From Thermotogae bacterium (lineage in GTDB: Bacteria > Thermotogota > Thermotogae > Petrotogales > Kosmotogaceae), in contig QNAR01000118.1 of assembly GCA_003643975.1 (NCBI GenBank), forward strand, positions 1 through 5,640: a stretch of 5,640 bases of DNA, given 5' to 3'. Shown piece after piece: positions 1 to 5,640 of the stretch (position 1 is its first letter; every line of letters starts with the position of its first letter). Under the pieces are notes generated by a model, which ran no database searches, was not told the origin of the DNA, and was given only the letters and a program-made list of their open reading frames with translations. Made by a program: the position numbers and the translations under genes.

Positions 1-777
1 AAGTGGAATCTCCGCTCATTTATTATCTGGACATCGATTTTTGTTGCCTTCTCTTTTATGTATATTCCCCTTACCGACCAGCTTATTCAACAATCTGGGG
101 CTATGCTTAAGTTTATTGAAAAAATGCCCAAGCTGCTTCTACAGATGTTCAGCTTTGAACCGGAACTGCTGACCAGACCTGAAGGATTATTTGGATCTGA
201 AGGCATGAGTTTTGTCTATATCCTGTCTGCCGTGTTTGCTTCTATACTTGCTGGTTCGATGTTTTCAAAAGAGTTTGAGCAAAAAACCATCGAATATCTC
301 CTTGTCAAACCAAGCTCAAGATTGACAGTTTTTCTTTCAAAGCTTTCGGTAATGTTCAGTTTTATAATCCTTCTCACTGGAATATTCACGTTATTCGAGG
401 TAAAGTTATTCGATGTTTTTGTTCATCAGGAATATAGTACAAAGATTCTCTATGCCTTCGGGCTCTATGCCCTAACCGTCCAGGTATTCTTTGCTGCCGT
501 GGCTACACTGGTGTCGGTGATTGTGCAGAAGAGCTCTTTGAATACTTCTATCTCCATAGGGCTTATCATTTTCATGTATTTTGGAGACTCTCTGGGCAGA
601 AGTTTTGAAAACCTTGAGTGGATGTCTATTATTAGCATCTTCCGATATATACCCTTGATAGACACAATAAAAAACAATCAAATAATGCTTGGTAACGCGT
701 TGACAATAATGCTCATTTCAGCCATCTTCCTCTTTGCAGGTGCCTGGGTTTTCAAGAAGACAGATATTAAGCTTTAA
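1..777 (+). CDS. ABC-2 type transporter permease, 5'-truncated by the window
   Basis: Integral-membrane subunit of an ABC transporter of the ABC-2 / NosY-like class, which normally pairs with a separate ATPase (not in view) to export a substrate across the cytoplasmic membrane. The frame is open from base 1, and the residues before the first ATG at 58 (KWNLRSFIIWTSIFVAF) form a typical first membrane helix. The ATG at 58 is therefore internal and the true start lies outside the window. In visible-residue numbering there are about six hydrophobic segments: 7-24, 70-88, 110-133, 150-174, 183-196 and 233-250. Between the second and third sits the family hallmark, an amphipathic KEFEQKTIEYLL followed by KPSSRL (about 90-107). 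The 258 visible residues cover nearly a full family member. The gene ends in KKTDIKL with TAA at 775-777, abutting the stop of the convergent exporter gene. The substrate cannot be told. Confidence 0.88.
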   Translation, partial: KWNLRSFIIWTSIFVAFSFMYIPLTDQLIQQSGAMLKFIEKMPKLLLQMFSFEPELLTRPEGLFGSEGMSFVYILSAVFASILAGSMFSKEFEQKTIEYLLVKPSSRLTVFLSKLSVMFSFIILLTGIFTLFEVKLFDVFVHQEYSTKILYAFGLYALTVQVFFAAVATLVSVIVQKSSLNTSISIGLIIFMYFGDSLGRSFENLEWMSIISIFRYIPLIDTIKNNQIMLGNALTIMLISAIFLFAGAWVFKKTDIKL

Positions 778-2538
778 TCATACAAGTTCACTTGCTGGAT
801 TCTCATCGAAAGAATCCGGTATATAGCCTTTGAATTGGGACTTATAGAGCCTGTAATAATGACCCCTTAGCTCTAATAATTCCTCATGGGTTCCTCGCTC
901 TATAATCCCATCCTTTGTTATAACGATAATCTCATCGGCGTGCTTTATTGTAGAAAGCCTGTGGGCTATAACAAGCGATGTTCTCCCTTTGGAAAGCTCC
1001 TCAAGGGATTGCTGGATTTTCAACTCGGTTTCGTTGTCCAATGCAGAGGTTGCTTCGTCGAGAATGAGAATGGGAGGATTTTTCAAGAAAACCCTTGCTA
1101 TTGAAACTCTTTGTTTCTGGCCGCCAGAAAGCCTTACGCCCCTTTCGCCTACGTAGGTGTCGTATCCCTCTTCCAGAGTCATTATAAAATCATGTATATT
1201 CGCGCGCTTTGCAGCTTCAATGATTTCCTCCTCAGTTGCGTTCCCCTTACCATAAGCGATGTTATCTCTTATAGTACCCGCAAACAGGAAAACATCCTGC
1301 TGCACAATCCCTATATTCCTTCGCAGGGATTTCAACGTAACATCCTTTACATTTATCCCATCGATCAAGATCTCACCTTCAGATATTTCATAGAATCTCG
1401 GTATAAGATGACAAAGTGTGGTCTTCCCGCCACCTGAAGGACCCACAAGGGCAACGGTCTTTCCTGCAGGGATTTTTAGGCTTATATTCTGCAAAACCTT
1501 TTCCCCTCCATCATAGGAAAAAGAAACGTTCTTTATCTCAATATCCCCTTTTACCCTTTCCAATTCGATTGCGCCATCTTTGTCAACAATATTGGGCTTA
1601 GTATCCATTATCTCAACAAACCTTTTAAAACCAGCCATTCCAGCCTCATATTGTTGCGCAAGCATCATCAGCCTTCGAATTGGCTGCAAAAAAAGTTCAA
1701 CGTATAAAAAGTATGCAACCAGCGAACCGGGTGTGATGACTTTTTTCAAAGTCAAATAACCACCAACGAGAAGCACCGTGAGCTTCAACATATTCGACAA
1801 CAGGTCAACGCCTGTGAACATCTCAGCCATGGCTTTAAGTGCACGCTTTCTTGACTCGACAAACCTCCTGTTACCTTCGTCGAATTTTTCCCTCTCAAGG
1901 TCCTCGTTGGTAAAGGATTTTGCCAAACGTATCCCGGAAATGCTGTTCTCCAATTGCGCGTTTACATCGGCAATTCGCCTTCTTTCAGCCATGAAGGCAC
2001 GAGACATTTTCTGCCTCTTTTTTATCCCAAACCACACCAAGAAAGGAATATAAGTGAAGATTATCAATGTAAGCCTCCAATCGGTTCTCATGAGGATGAT
2101 AAAAGCTCCAATAAGAGTTATAAGCGATATAAAGAGATCCTCAGGCCCATGGTGCGCAAGCTCGGTAATATCTCTCAAATCATTGACAATTCTCGACATT
2201 ATTTTTCCTGTCCGAACTTTATCGAAGAAACTAAAGGGTAGTGTCTGGATGTGGGAGAAAACGTCCTTTCTCATGTTGTATTCCATTCTCACGCCAACGA
2301 TATGCCCCCAATAATTGACCACATAGGTAAAAAATGCCCTGAAAAGAAAGAGAATCCCCAGAACGATGGACACTGTAATAAGCCCTCTCAAATCTCGCTG
2401 AGGAATATATTGATCCAGCGCTTTTTTAGTAAAACTCGGAAAAAATAGATCTATTCCAGCAATTAAAAAAGCGCATACCATGTCAATTGTGAAGAGGAAC
2501 AAATGAGGTCTGTAATATGCGACAAATCGCTTCAACAT
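778..2538 (-). CDS. ABC exporter half-transporter (fused membrane and ATPase domains)
   Basis: Type IV (MsbA/BmrA-like) ABC exporter of 586 residues, a usual half-transporter length; it would act as a dimer in the cytoplasmic membrane, exporting lipids, drugs or peptides. Hydrophobic helices lie near residues 14-36, 52-76, 134-152, 155-173, 243-264 and 268-290. The ATPase domain starts near 333: Walker A GPSGGGKT (366-373), Q-loop Q414, X-loop TYVGERG (461-467), signature LSGGQ (470-474), Walker B ILILD (490-494), catalytic E495 and switch H526. All catalytic residues are intact and no partner half-transporter adjoins, so a homodimer is likely. The frame stays open to a GTG at 2676, but I start at the ATG at 2538: it gives the canonical MLKRFVAYYRPH opening, has an AGGGGGA Shine-Dalgarno (2547-2553), and sits just downstream of a consensus promoter that lies inside the longer frame. 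The transported substrate is unknown. Confidence 0.95.
   Translation of the reverse strand: MLKRFVAYYRPHLFLFTIDMVCAFLIAGIDLFFPSFTKKALDQYIPQRDLRGLITVSIVLGILFLFRAFFTYVVNYWGHIVGVRMEYNMRKDVFSHIQTLPFSFFDKVRTGKIMSRIVNDLRDITELAHHGPEDLFISLITLIGAFIILMRTDWRLTLIIFTYIPFLVWFGIKKRQKMSRAFMAERRRIADVNAQLENSISGIRLAKSFTNEDLEREKFDEGNRRFVESRKRALKAMAEMFTGVDLLSNMLKLTVLLVGGYLTLKKVITPGSLVAYFLYVELFLQPIRRLMMLAQQYEAGMAGFKRFVEIMDTKPNIVDKDGAIELERVKGDIEIKNVSFSYDGGEKVLQNISLKIPAGKTVALVGPSGGGKTTLCHLIPRFYEISEGEILIDGINVKDVTLKSLRRNIGIVQQDVFLFAGTIRDNIAYGKGNATEEEIIEAAKRANIHDFIMTLEEGYDTYVGERGVRLSGGQKQRVSIARVFLKNPPILILDEATSALDNETELKIQQSLEELSKGRTSLVIAHRLSTIKHADEIIVITKDGIIERGTHEELLELRGHYYRLYKSQFKGYIPDSFDENPASELV
794..820. repeat. Hairpin inside the exporter's 3' coding end, just past the convergent junction
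   Basis: GGATTC (797-802) and GAATCC (812-817) pair perfectly. The stem extends with T803-A811 inside and with C795-G819 plus two G-T wobbles outside, giving about ten pairs around a 7-nt loop (804-810). It lies 17 nt after the permease stop and within the last codons of the exporter. Neither strand has a clear U run after it, so it is not a canonical intrinsic terminator. Its position suggests it could help end or protect one or both convergent transcripts (inference). Confidence 0.45.
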
Positions 2539-2569
2539 GAAAAAAATCCCCCTAAGCGGTCTTATTAAA

Positions 2570-2598
2570 ATAATACCTTTCCCGCCAAGTAATGTCAA
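2570..2598 (-). promoter_or_regulatory. Sigma-70 type promoter of the ABC exporter gene
   Basis: On the - strand, a perfect -35 TTGACA (2598-2593) is followed by a 17-nt spacer (2592-2576) and -10 TATTAT (2575-2570). Transcription should begin near 2563, leaving a leader of about 25 nt that carries the Shine-Dalgarno AGGGGGA before the ATG at 2538. This is the best promoter in the window. It implies that the exporter is transcribed independently of the operon upstream. Confidence 0.8.
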
Positions 2599-2599
2599 G

Positions 2600-2614
2600 G
2601 TTCGGAAAGCGAAC
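2600..2614. repeat. Inverted repeat GTTCG-N5-CGAAC next to the exporter -35 box
   Basis: GTTCG (2600-2604) and CGAAC (2610-2614) are perfect 5-bp arms with a 5-nt spacer, one base upstream of the exporter's -35 hexamer on the - strand. The placement would suit a regulator binding site. Read on the + strand, the same hairpin is followed at once by TTTTTATT and resembles a small intrinsic terminator, though no + strand gene ends here. Function is inferred only. Confidence 0.35.
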
Positions 2615-2702
2615 TTTTTATTGTGGTAGAAAATAGCATTATATATTTTGCTTCTGATTTTGGAAGTGGTTTTCACAAATATGATTTAAAATCCAGGAAG
2701 TG

Positions 2703-2727
2703 AAGAAAATTCCACTAAAATGGAACT
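2703..2727 (-). terminator. Probable intrinsic terminator of the PLP enzyme / dehydrogenase operon
   Basis: About 8 nt after the dehydrogenase stop, the - strand reads AGTTCCA, a 6-nt loop UUUUAG, then TGGAATT running into TTTTCTT. The arms pair over seven bases with one G-U wobble. The stem is AU-rich and modest, but the U-rich tail, the position after the last operon gene and the fresh promoter downstream all fit a terminator. It could instead be an operator-like TTCCA-N6-TGGAA palindrome. Confidence 0.55.
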
Positions 2728-2735
2728 ACATCCGC

Positions 2736-3689
2736 TCAACTCATCTTCAGCAATATTTTCAATGAGCCTTTCGTTGCTTCAAAAGCTCTTTGGTATTCAT
2801 CAAACGGGAAAATTCCGCTTATCATCCCTTCAAGCTTTTCATGCTGGCTTTTCAAAAACGCGATCGCCGGCTCAAAGGGACCGCAGCGTGAACCTACAAT
2901 GTTCAGCTCTTTGACCACTACCGGGGATAGATTCAAGTTCTCTCCAGAAGCGAAGGTGCTTTTCAGCACAAGCGTTCCTGTGGGTGCTGTGAGGTCAATA
3001 GCGGAAGTGAATACTTTGGCATTTCCCGTTGCCTCCACTACAACATCGAAAGAGTTCTCCAAGCCTTTTAGTTCAGAAGGTAAAAGTGCTTCAACTTCAG
3101 GAATTACCTCTTTTGCCCTTTCGGGGTGTTTGCCTATTAAGACATGATGGATTCCGCTATATTGCAGCACAATGCTAATCAACAGCCCAAGCTTCCCGTC
3201 TCCTATCACACAAACCCTGTCAGTGGGCTTTATATGAGCCTGTTCCAGCACTTGAAAGGCAGCGGCAAGTGGTTCGACAAGAGTAGCAATGGTATTGGGG
3301 ATTTCATCCGGGACAGGATGCAAGTTTTCAACAGGAAGTTTCATATATTCCGCGAAAGCACCGTCATAGTTGTTTATCCCCAGAGTTCTTATATTTCGGC
3401 AATGCTTTCGCTTACCCGCCCGGCACAGGTCACATTGACCACATGCTATGTTTATTTCACCCACTACACGCTTTCCAACCAGAGATTTGTTTTCAGGCGC
3501 TTTGACAACTTCCCCCACAAATTCATGGCCCGGTATTCCCGTAAATCCCATGTATCCTTTTAGAATCTCCAAATCCGTATTACAGATGCCCGTGTAATAA
3601 ACTTTTATCAGCGATTCTCCTTTTGTTATTTCAGGAATCGGTACATTCTTCAATACACGCGAGTCACCATCATAATAAAGGGCTTTCAA
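2736..3689 (-). CDS. Zinc-dependent medium-chain alcohol dehydrogenase family protein
   Basis: NAD(P)-dependent oxidoreductase of the threonine/sorbitol dehydrogenase-like MDR group (COG1063 type), 317 residues against the usual 340-350. Likely catalytic zinc ligands are C36, H55 (in GHE 54-56) and E139; T38 fits the proton-relay position. The structural zinc lobe is complete: C83, C86, C89, C97. The Rossmann motif is G163-x-G165-xx-G168, and strand 2 ends in IGKHPER, so K187/H188 lie where NAD-specific enzymes usually carry Asp; this may favour NADP (inference). The start is TTG at 3689, 1 nt after the TAA of the upstream PLP gene, with Shine-Dalgarno AAAGGGTGA inside that gene's last codons. 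Co-transcription and translational coupling are therefore likely. The substrate is not identifiable; a role tied to the PLP enzyme's product or substrate is inferred from context. Confidence 0.92.
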   Translation of the reverse strand: MKALYYDGDSRVLKNVPIPEITKGESLIKVYYTGICNTDLEILKGYMGFTGIPGHEFVGEVVKAPENKSLVGKRVVGEINIACGQCDLCRAGKRKHCRNIRTLGINNYDGAFAEYMKLPVENLHPVPDEIPNTIATLVEPLAAAFQVLEQAHIKPTDRVCVIGDGKLGLLISIVLQYSGIHHVLIGKHPERAKEVIPEVEALLPSELKGLENSFDVVVEATGNAKVFTSAIDLTAPTGTLVLKSTFASGENLNLSPVVVKELNIVGSRCGPFEPAIAFLKSQHEKLEGMISGIFPFDEYQRAFEATKGSLKILLKMS

Positions 3690-3690
3690 C

Positions 3691-4878
3691 TTATCTCACC
3701 CTTTCAAGAGATTGCTTGATATCCGCAATGATGTCATCCGGGTGTTCAAGGCCAGCTGATATTCTGATTGTTTTCTTCAAAAATCCGAATTTTTTGAGTT
3801 CTTCTTCAAGGTAATCGCGGTGAGTCATAAGGGCGGGGATTTCGACAAGAGTTTCCGCATCACCGAGGCTTACAGCGAGTTTCAGAAGCTTTAAATTTTC
3901 CACAAAAGCTTTAGCGGTTTCAAGGTCTCCTTTAAGCTCGAAACTCACAATTCCTCCGAAATCCTTCATCTGCCTTTTGGCTATTTCATGACCGGGGTGG
4001 GTTTCCATGCCCGGATACATTACTCTTTCAACAAGGGGATTTTCTGCAAGAAAATTAGCTATTTTCATGGCATTGCTCGAATGTCTCTCCATCCTGAGTG
4101 AAAGCGTTTTAAGCCCCCGGAGTAAAAGCCAGGCGTTAAAAGGGCTCATAACTCCTCCAAGTTCACACATATAGCCAAATTTCAGCTTATATATATAATC
4201 CTGGTTTTTGGATACCGCGACCCCACCTACCGCATCGCCATGCCCGGAAATATATTTGGTCGCACTGTGCACCACGACATCTACACCAAGCTCCAGTGGT
4301 CTTTGCAAATAGGGAGTCGCAAAGGTGTTATCCACCACCACTTTAATGCCGGCTTCGGCTGCGATTTTAGCGACAGCTTCAAGATCTATGATCTCCATAG
4401 AGGGATTTGTTGGGGTTTCAAAATATAAGACCTTTGTCTTTTCCCCAATGGCGTCTTTTAACTCTTCTAAATTTGTCATATTCACAAATTTCGTTTTCAC
4501 GCCATAATCGGGCATCAGGTGTTTCAAAGCACCAAAAGCAGAGCCATAAAGGTTCCTATGCGCAATAATCTCGTCCCCGCTTTTAACGAATGACATGATA
4601 ACGGATGTAATTGCTGCCATGCCAGAGGCAAATGCCACCCCGTCAATTCCACCTTCGAGGGCAGCAATTCTCTGCTCGAAAAGGTTTATGGTTGGATTCC
4701 CCCCCCTGGTATAAACATATGCCTTCCTTTTGAAGCTAAAGGTGTCATCTGCTTGCTGCAAATCGGTAAAAGTAAAAGTGGAAGTCATATATATGGGGTT
4801 GTTCAACGCCTGGTTTTGGTCATGCTGCTCAGCGGCGTGTATAGCAAGCGTATCAAAATTCATTTCTCCATCCTTCAT
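3691..4878 (-). CDS. Trans-sulfuration PLP enzyme (cystathionine gamma-synthase / methionine gamma-lyase family)
   Basis: Cytosolic fold-type I PLP enzyme of the Cys/Met metabolism family, 395 residues, full length. Seen: Y56 and R58 (YTRGGNPT), which bind the neighbouring subunit's PLP phosphate; the SGMAA loop (85-89); D183, which pairs with the pyridine nitrogen; PLP lysine K208 in SATKYISGHGD; and R372 in IRISAGLE for the substrate carboxylate. The segment AVSLGDAETL has V336 where cystathionine gamma-lyases carry a selective Glu, so a methionine gamma-lyase or O-acylhomoserine sulfhydrylase role is possible. However, S113 replaces the LYG-Cys typical of methionine gamma-lyase. It could equally act as cystathionine gamma-synthase, and the exact reaction is open. 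Two starts are plausible: ATG at 4878, with AAGGAAGGGG just upstream, and ATG at 4863 (MNFDTL, the usual family start), with GGATGGAG upstream. It leads a two-gene operon with the dehydrogenase. Confidence 0.93.
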   Translation of the reverse strand: MKDGEMNFDTLAIHAAEQHDQNQALNNPIYMTSTFTFTDLQQADDTFSFKRKAYVYTRGGNPTINLFEQRIAALEGGIDGVAFASGMAAITSVIMSFVKSGDEIIAHRNLYGSAFGALKHLMPDYGVKTKFVNMTNLEELKDAIGEKTKVLYFETPTNPSMEIIDLEAVAKIAAEAGIKVVVDNTFATPYLQRPLELGVDVVVHSATKYISGHGDAVGGVAVSKNQDYIYKLKFGYMCELGGVMSPFNAWLLLRGLKTLSLRMERHSSNAMKIANFLAENPLVERVMYPGMETHPGHEIAKRQMKDFGGIVSFELKGDLETAKAFVENLKLLKLAVSLGDAETLVEIPALMTHRDYLEEELKKFGFLKKTIRISAGLEHPDDIIADIKQSLERVR

Positions 4879-4914
4879 GAAAACCCCTTCCTTTCAGTGA
4901 TCTTTCAAATTTTG

Positions 4915-4943
4915 ATTATAAGCTGTATGTCGCTTCACGAAAA
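4915..4943 (-). promoter_or_regulatory. Proximal candidate promoter of the PLP enzyme / dehydrogenase operon
   Basis: The - strand has a perfect -10 TATAAT (4920-4915) with a poor -35 TTTTCG (4943-4938) at a 17-nt spacing. Transcription would start near 4908, about 30 nt before the ATG at 4878. The weak -35 next to a palindrome immediately upstream is compatible with activator dependence (inference). Confidence 0.5.
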
Positions 4944-4944
4944 C

Positions 4945-4960
4945 AGATTAACACTAATCT
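4945..4960. promoter_or_regulatory. Operator-like palindrome AGATTA-N4-TAATCT
   Basis: Perfect 6-bp inverted arms (4945-4950 and 4955-4960) around ACAC form a 16-bp dyad of the size bound by dimeric helix-turn-helix regulators. It sits one base upstream of the proximal -35, and about 5-20 nt inside the transcript from the distal candidate promoter. It could therefore serve activation of the first or repression of the second. The regulator is unknown. Confidence 0.45.
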
Positions 4961-4972
4961 TATAACTTTTCT

Positions 4973-5003
4973 ATTATAGTATATCCTCTGTATTGCGTTT
5001 GAA
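4973..5003 (-). promoter_or_regulatory. Distal candidate promoter of the PLP enzyme operon
   Basis: A second perfect - strand -10, TATAAT (4978-4973), has only a loose -35, TTCAAA (5003-4998), at a 19-nt spacing. In AT-rich sequence this may be chance. If real, it gives a leader of about 90 nt that contains the palindrome at 4945-4960. Confidence 0.25.
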
Positions 5004-5016
5004 AATAAGAATCACA

Positions 5017-5027
5017 ATTTGACAAAT
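5017..5027. repeat. Small palindrome ATTTG-A-CAAAT in the divergent region
   Basis: An 11-bp perfect dyad centred on 5022 lies between the two divergent promoters. It contains TTGACA (5019-5024), but no good + strand -10 follows at a normal distance, so an operator or chance palindrome is more likely than a -35 box. Confidence 0.25.
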
Positions 5028-5054
5028 CATACAAAAATGTAAGTAAAGAGTTAT

Positions 5055-5084
5055 TTGATGAAGCTACACAAAAAAATGTATAAT
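5055..5084 (+). promoter_or_regulatory. Promoter of the BMP-family gene
   Basis: A perfect -10 TATAAT (5079-5084) has a -35 TTGATG (5055-5060, four of six consensus bases) at an 18-nt spacing. Initiation near 5090-5092 would leave a leader of about 33 nt with a strong Shine-Dalgarno. Confidence 0.6.
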
Positions 5085-5088
5085 CCAA

Positions 5089-5105
5089 ATGTTCGACACC
5101 AACAT
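5089..5105. repeat. Inverted repeat ATGTT-N7-AACAT at the BMP gene transcription start
   Basis: Perfect 5-bp arms (5089-5093 and 5101-5105) flank CGACACC, right over the predicted transcription start and just ahead of the Shine-Dalgarno. As DNA it could be a repressor operator; as RNA, a small leader hairpin ending 5 nt before the GGGGGG. Support is limited to symmetry and position. Confidence 0.3.
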
Positions 5106-5123
5106 ATAGAGGGGGGTTAGACG

Positions 5124-5640
5124 ATGAAGAAGCATGTAGTTTTACTGGTTTTGATCATGCTGGTCGCTTCTTTGATCACCGCAAAAGCGTTGAAGGTCGC
5201 CTTCATTTACGTAGGACCCGTTGGAGACGCTGGCTGGACCTATGCGCATGATCTTGGGAGGCAGTATGTACAGAAGGTCTTTGGAAGCGATATCATAACC
5301 AGCTACATTGAAAGCGTACCAGAAGGTGCAGAATCAGAGAACGTTTTGAGAAGCTATGCTCAAAGAGGATATGACCTTATTTTCGCTACTAGCTTTGGTT
5401 ACATGGACCCCGTTATAAACGTGGCGAAAAAATACCCAAAAACGATTTTCATGCATTGTTCCGGTTATAAAGCCGCAGAAAATGTTGGCACGTATTTTGG
5501 AAGAATGTATGAACCCAGATTCCTTTCAGGGCTTATAGCGGGCATTATGACGAAAAGCAATATCATAGGATACGTTGCGGCCCACCCCATTCCAGAGGTT
5601 ATAAGGGGAATTAACGCCTTTGCTCTCGGTGTGAACTATG
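5124..5640 (+). CDS. BMP/PnrA-family ABC transporter substrate-binding protein, 3'-truncated by the window
   Basis: Extracytoplasmic binding protein of the basic membrane protein (Bmp/Med/PnrA) family, whose characterised members mostly bind nucleosides or related compounds for ABC import. The visible 172 residues begin with a signal peptide: MKKH, a hydrophobic stretch to about residue 19, then an A-K-A site predicting cleavage after A22. No Cys occurs before C112, so there is no lipobox and the protein should be soluble in the periplasm, unlike the lipoprotein members. The mature part opens with LKVAFIYVGPVGD (23-35), then GWTYAHD (37-43), and continues with RGYDLIFATSFGYMDP (81-96) and GRMYEPRFLSGLIAG (126-140), all typical of the family. 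The ATG at 5124 follows GAGGGGGG by 7 nt. No stop is reached. Such genes often precede a membrane permease and ATPase, which would lie to the right. The ligand is not determined. Confidence 0.93.
   Translation, partial: MKKHVVLLVLIMLVASLITAKALKVAFIYVGPVGDAGWTYAHDLGRQYVQKVFGSDIITSYIESVPEGAESENVLRSYAQRGYDLIFATSFGYMDPVINVAKKYPKTIFMHCSGYKAAENVGTYFGRMYEPRFLSGLIAGIMTKSNIIGYVAAHPIPEVIRGINAFALGVNY

Noticed and set aside
58..60. ATG at 58 as the start of the ABC-2 permease
   Set aside because: The frame is open to base 1 and encodes a membrane helix typical of the family N-terminus, so the gene begins outside the window.
886..2448. Open frames on the + strand opposite the exporter (65-108 codons)
   Set aside because: They lie antisense to a clearly conserved protein, lack convincing ribosome sites and show no recognisable protein features.
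2539..2676. N-terminal extension of the exporter from a GTG at 2676
   Set aside because: It has no good ribosome site, does not look like an exporter N-terminus, and contains a near-perfect promoter for the shorter gene.
2899..3563. Open frames on the + strand opposite the dehydrogenase
   Set aside because: They are shadows of a conserved gene whose zinc and Rossmann motifs are intact on the - strand.
5019..5047. TTGACA at 5019-5024 as the -35 of a + strand promoter
   Set aside because: No acceptable -10 hexamer occurs 15-19 nt downstream; the TTGATG / TATAAT pair nearer the gene is better.
4879..5123. SAM, purine or other riboswitch in the divergent region
   Set aside because: Leaders are only about 30-90 nt and I see none of the conserved core segments or an expression-platform terminator in either direction.

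Overview
The window looks like a chromosomal stretch from a thermophilic or anaerobic bacterium with moderate GC, G-rich Shine-Dalgarno sequences and short spacers. The mix of genes (a Thermococcales/Thermotoga-like trans-sulfuration enzyme, a short zinc dehydrogenase and a BMP-type binding protein with no lipobox) fits a Thermotogota member such as a Kosmotoga relative best. This is an inference from protein flavour; a thermophilic Firmicute is not excluded.

Layout, left to right: (1) The 3' part of an ABC-2 type permease on the + strand, cut by the left edge. (2) Directly abutting it tail to tail, with no base between the stop codons, a complete ABC exporter half-transporter on the - strand. 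It has its own consensus promoter and should start at 2538, not at the longest-frame GTG at 2676. (3) A short gap with a probable terminator. (4) A two-gene - strand operon: a cystathionine gamma-synthase / methionine gamma-lyase family PLP enzyme (4878 to 3691), then a short zinc-dependent alcohol dehydrogenase (3689 to 2736). The genes are 1 nt apart and the second starts with TTG. (5) A 245-bp divergent intergenic region with promoters for both directions and several inverted repeats. (6) The 5' part of a BMP/PnrA-family substrate-binding protein on the + strand, running off the right edge.

The genes form four transcription units. The PLP enzyme and dehydrogenase are almost certainly co-transcribed and probably act in one sulfur/amino-acid pathway, though neither substrate can be fixed from sequence. 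The exporter appears monocistronic with intact catalytic motifs, so it probably works as a homodimer. The BMP protein probably opens an ABC importer operon that continues beyond the window. I saw no RNA genes, CRISPR arrays, insertion sequences or clearly novel system. The most notable points are the regulatory architecture, the start-codon decisions and the unresolved substrates.
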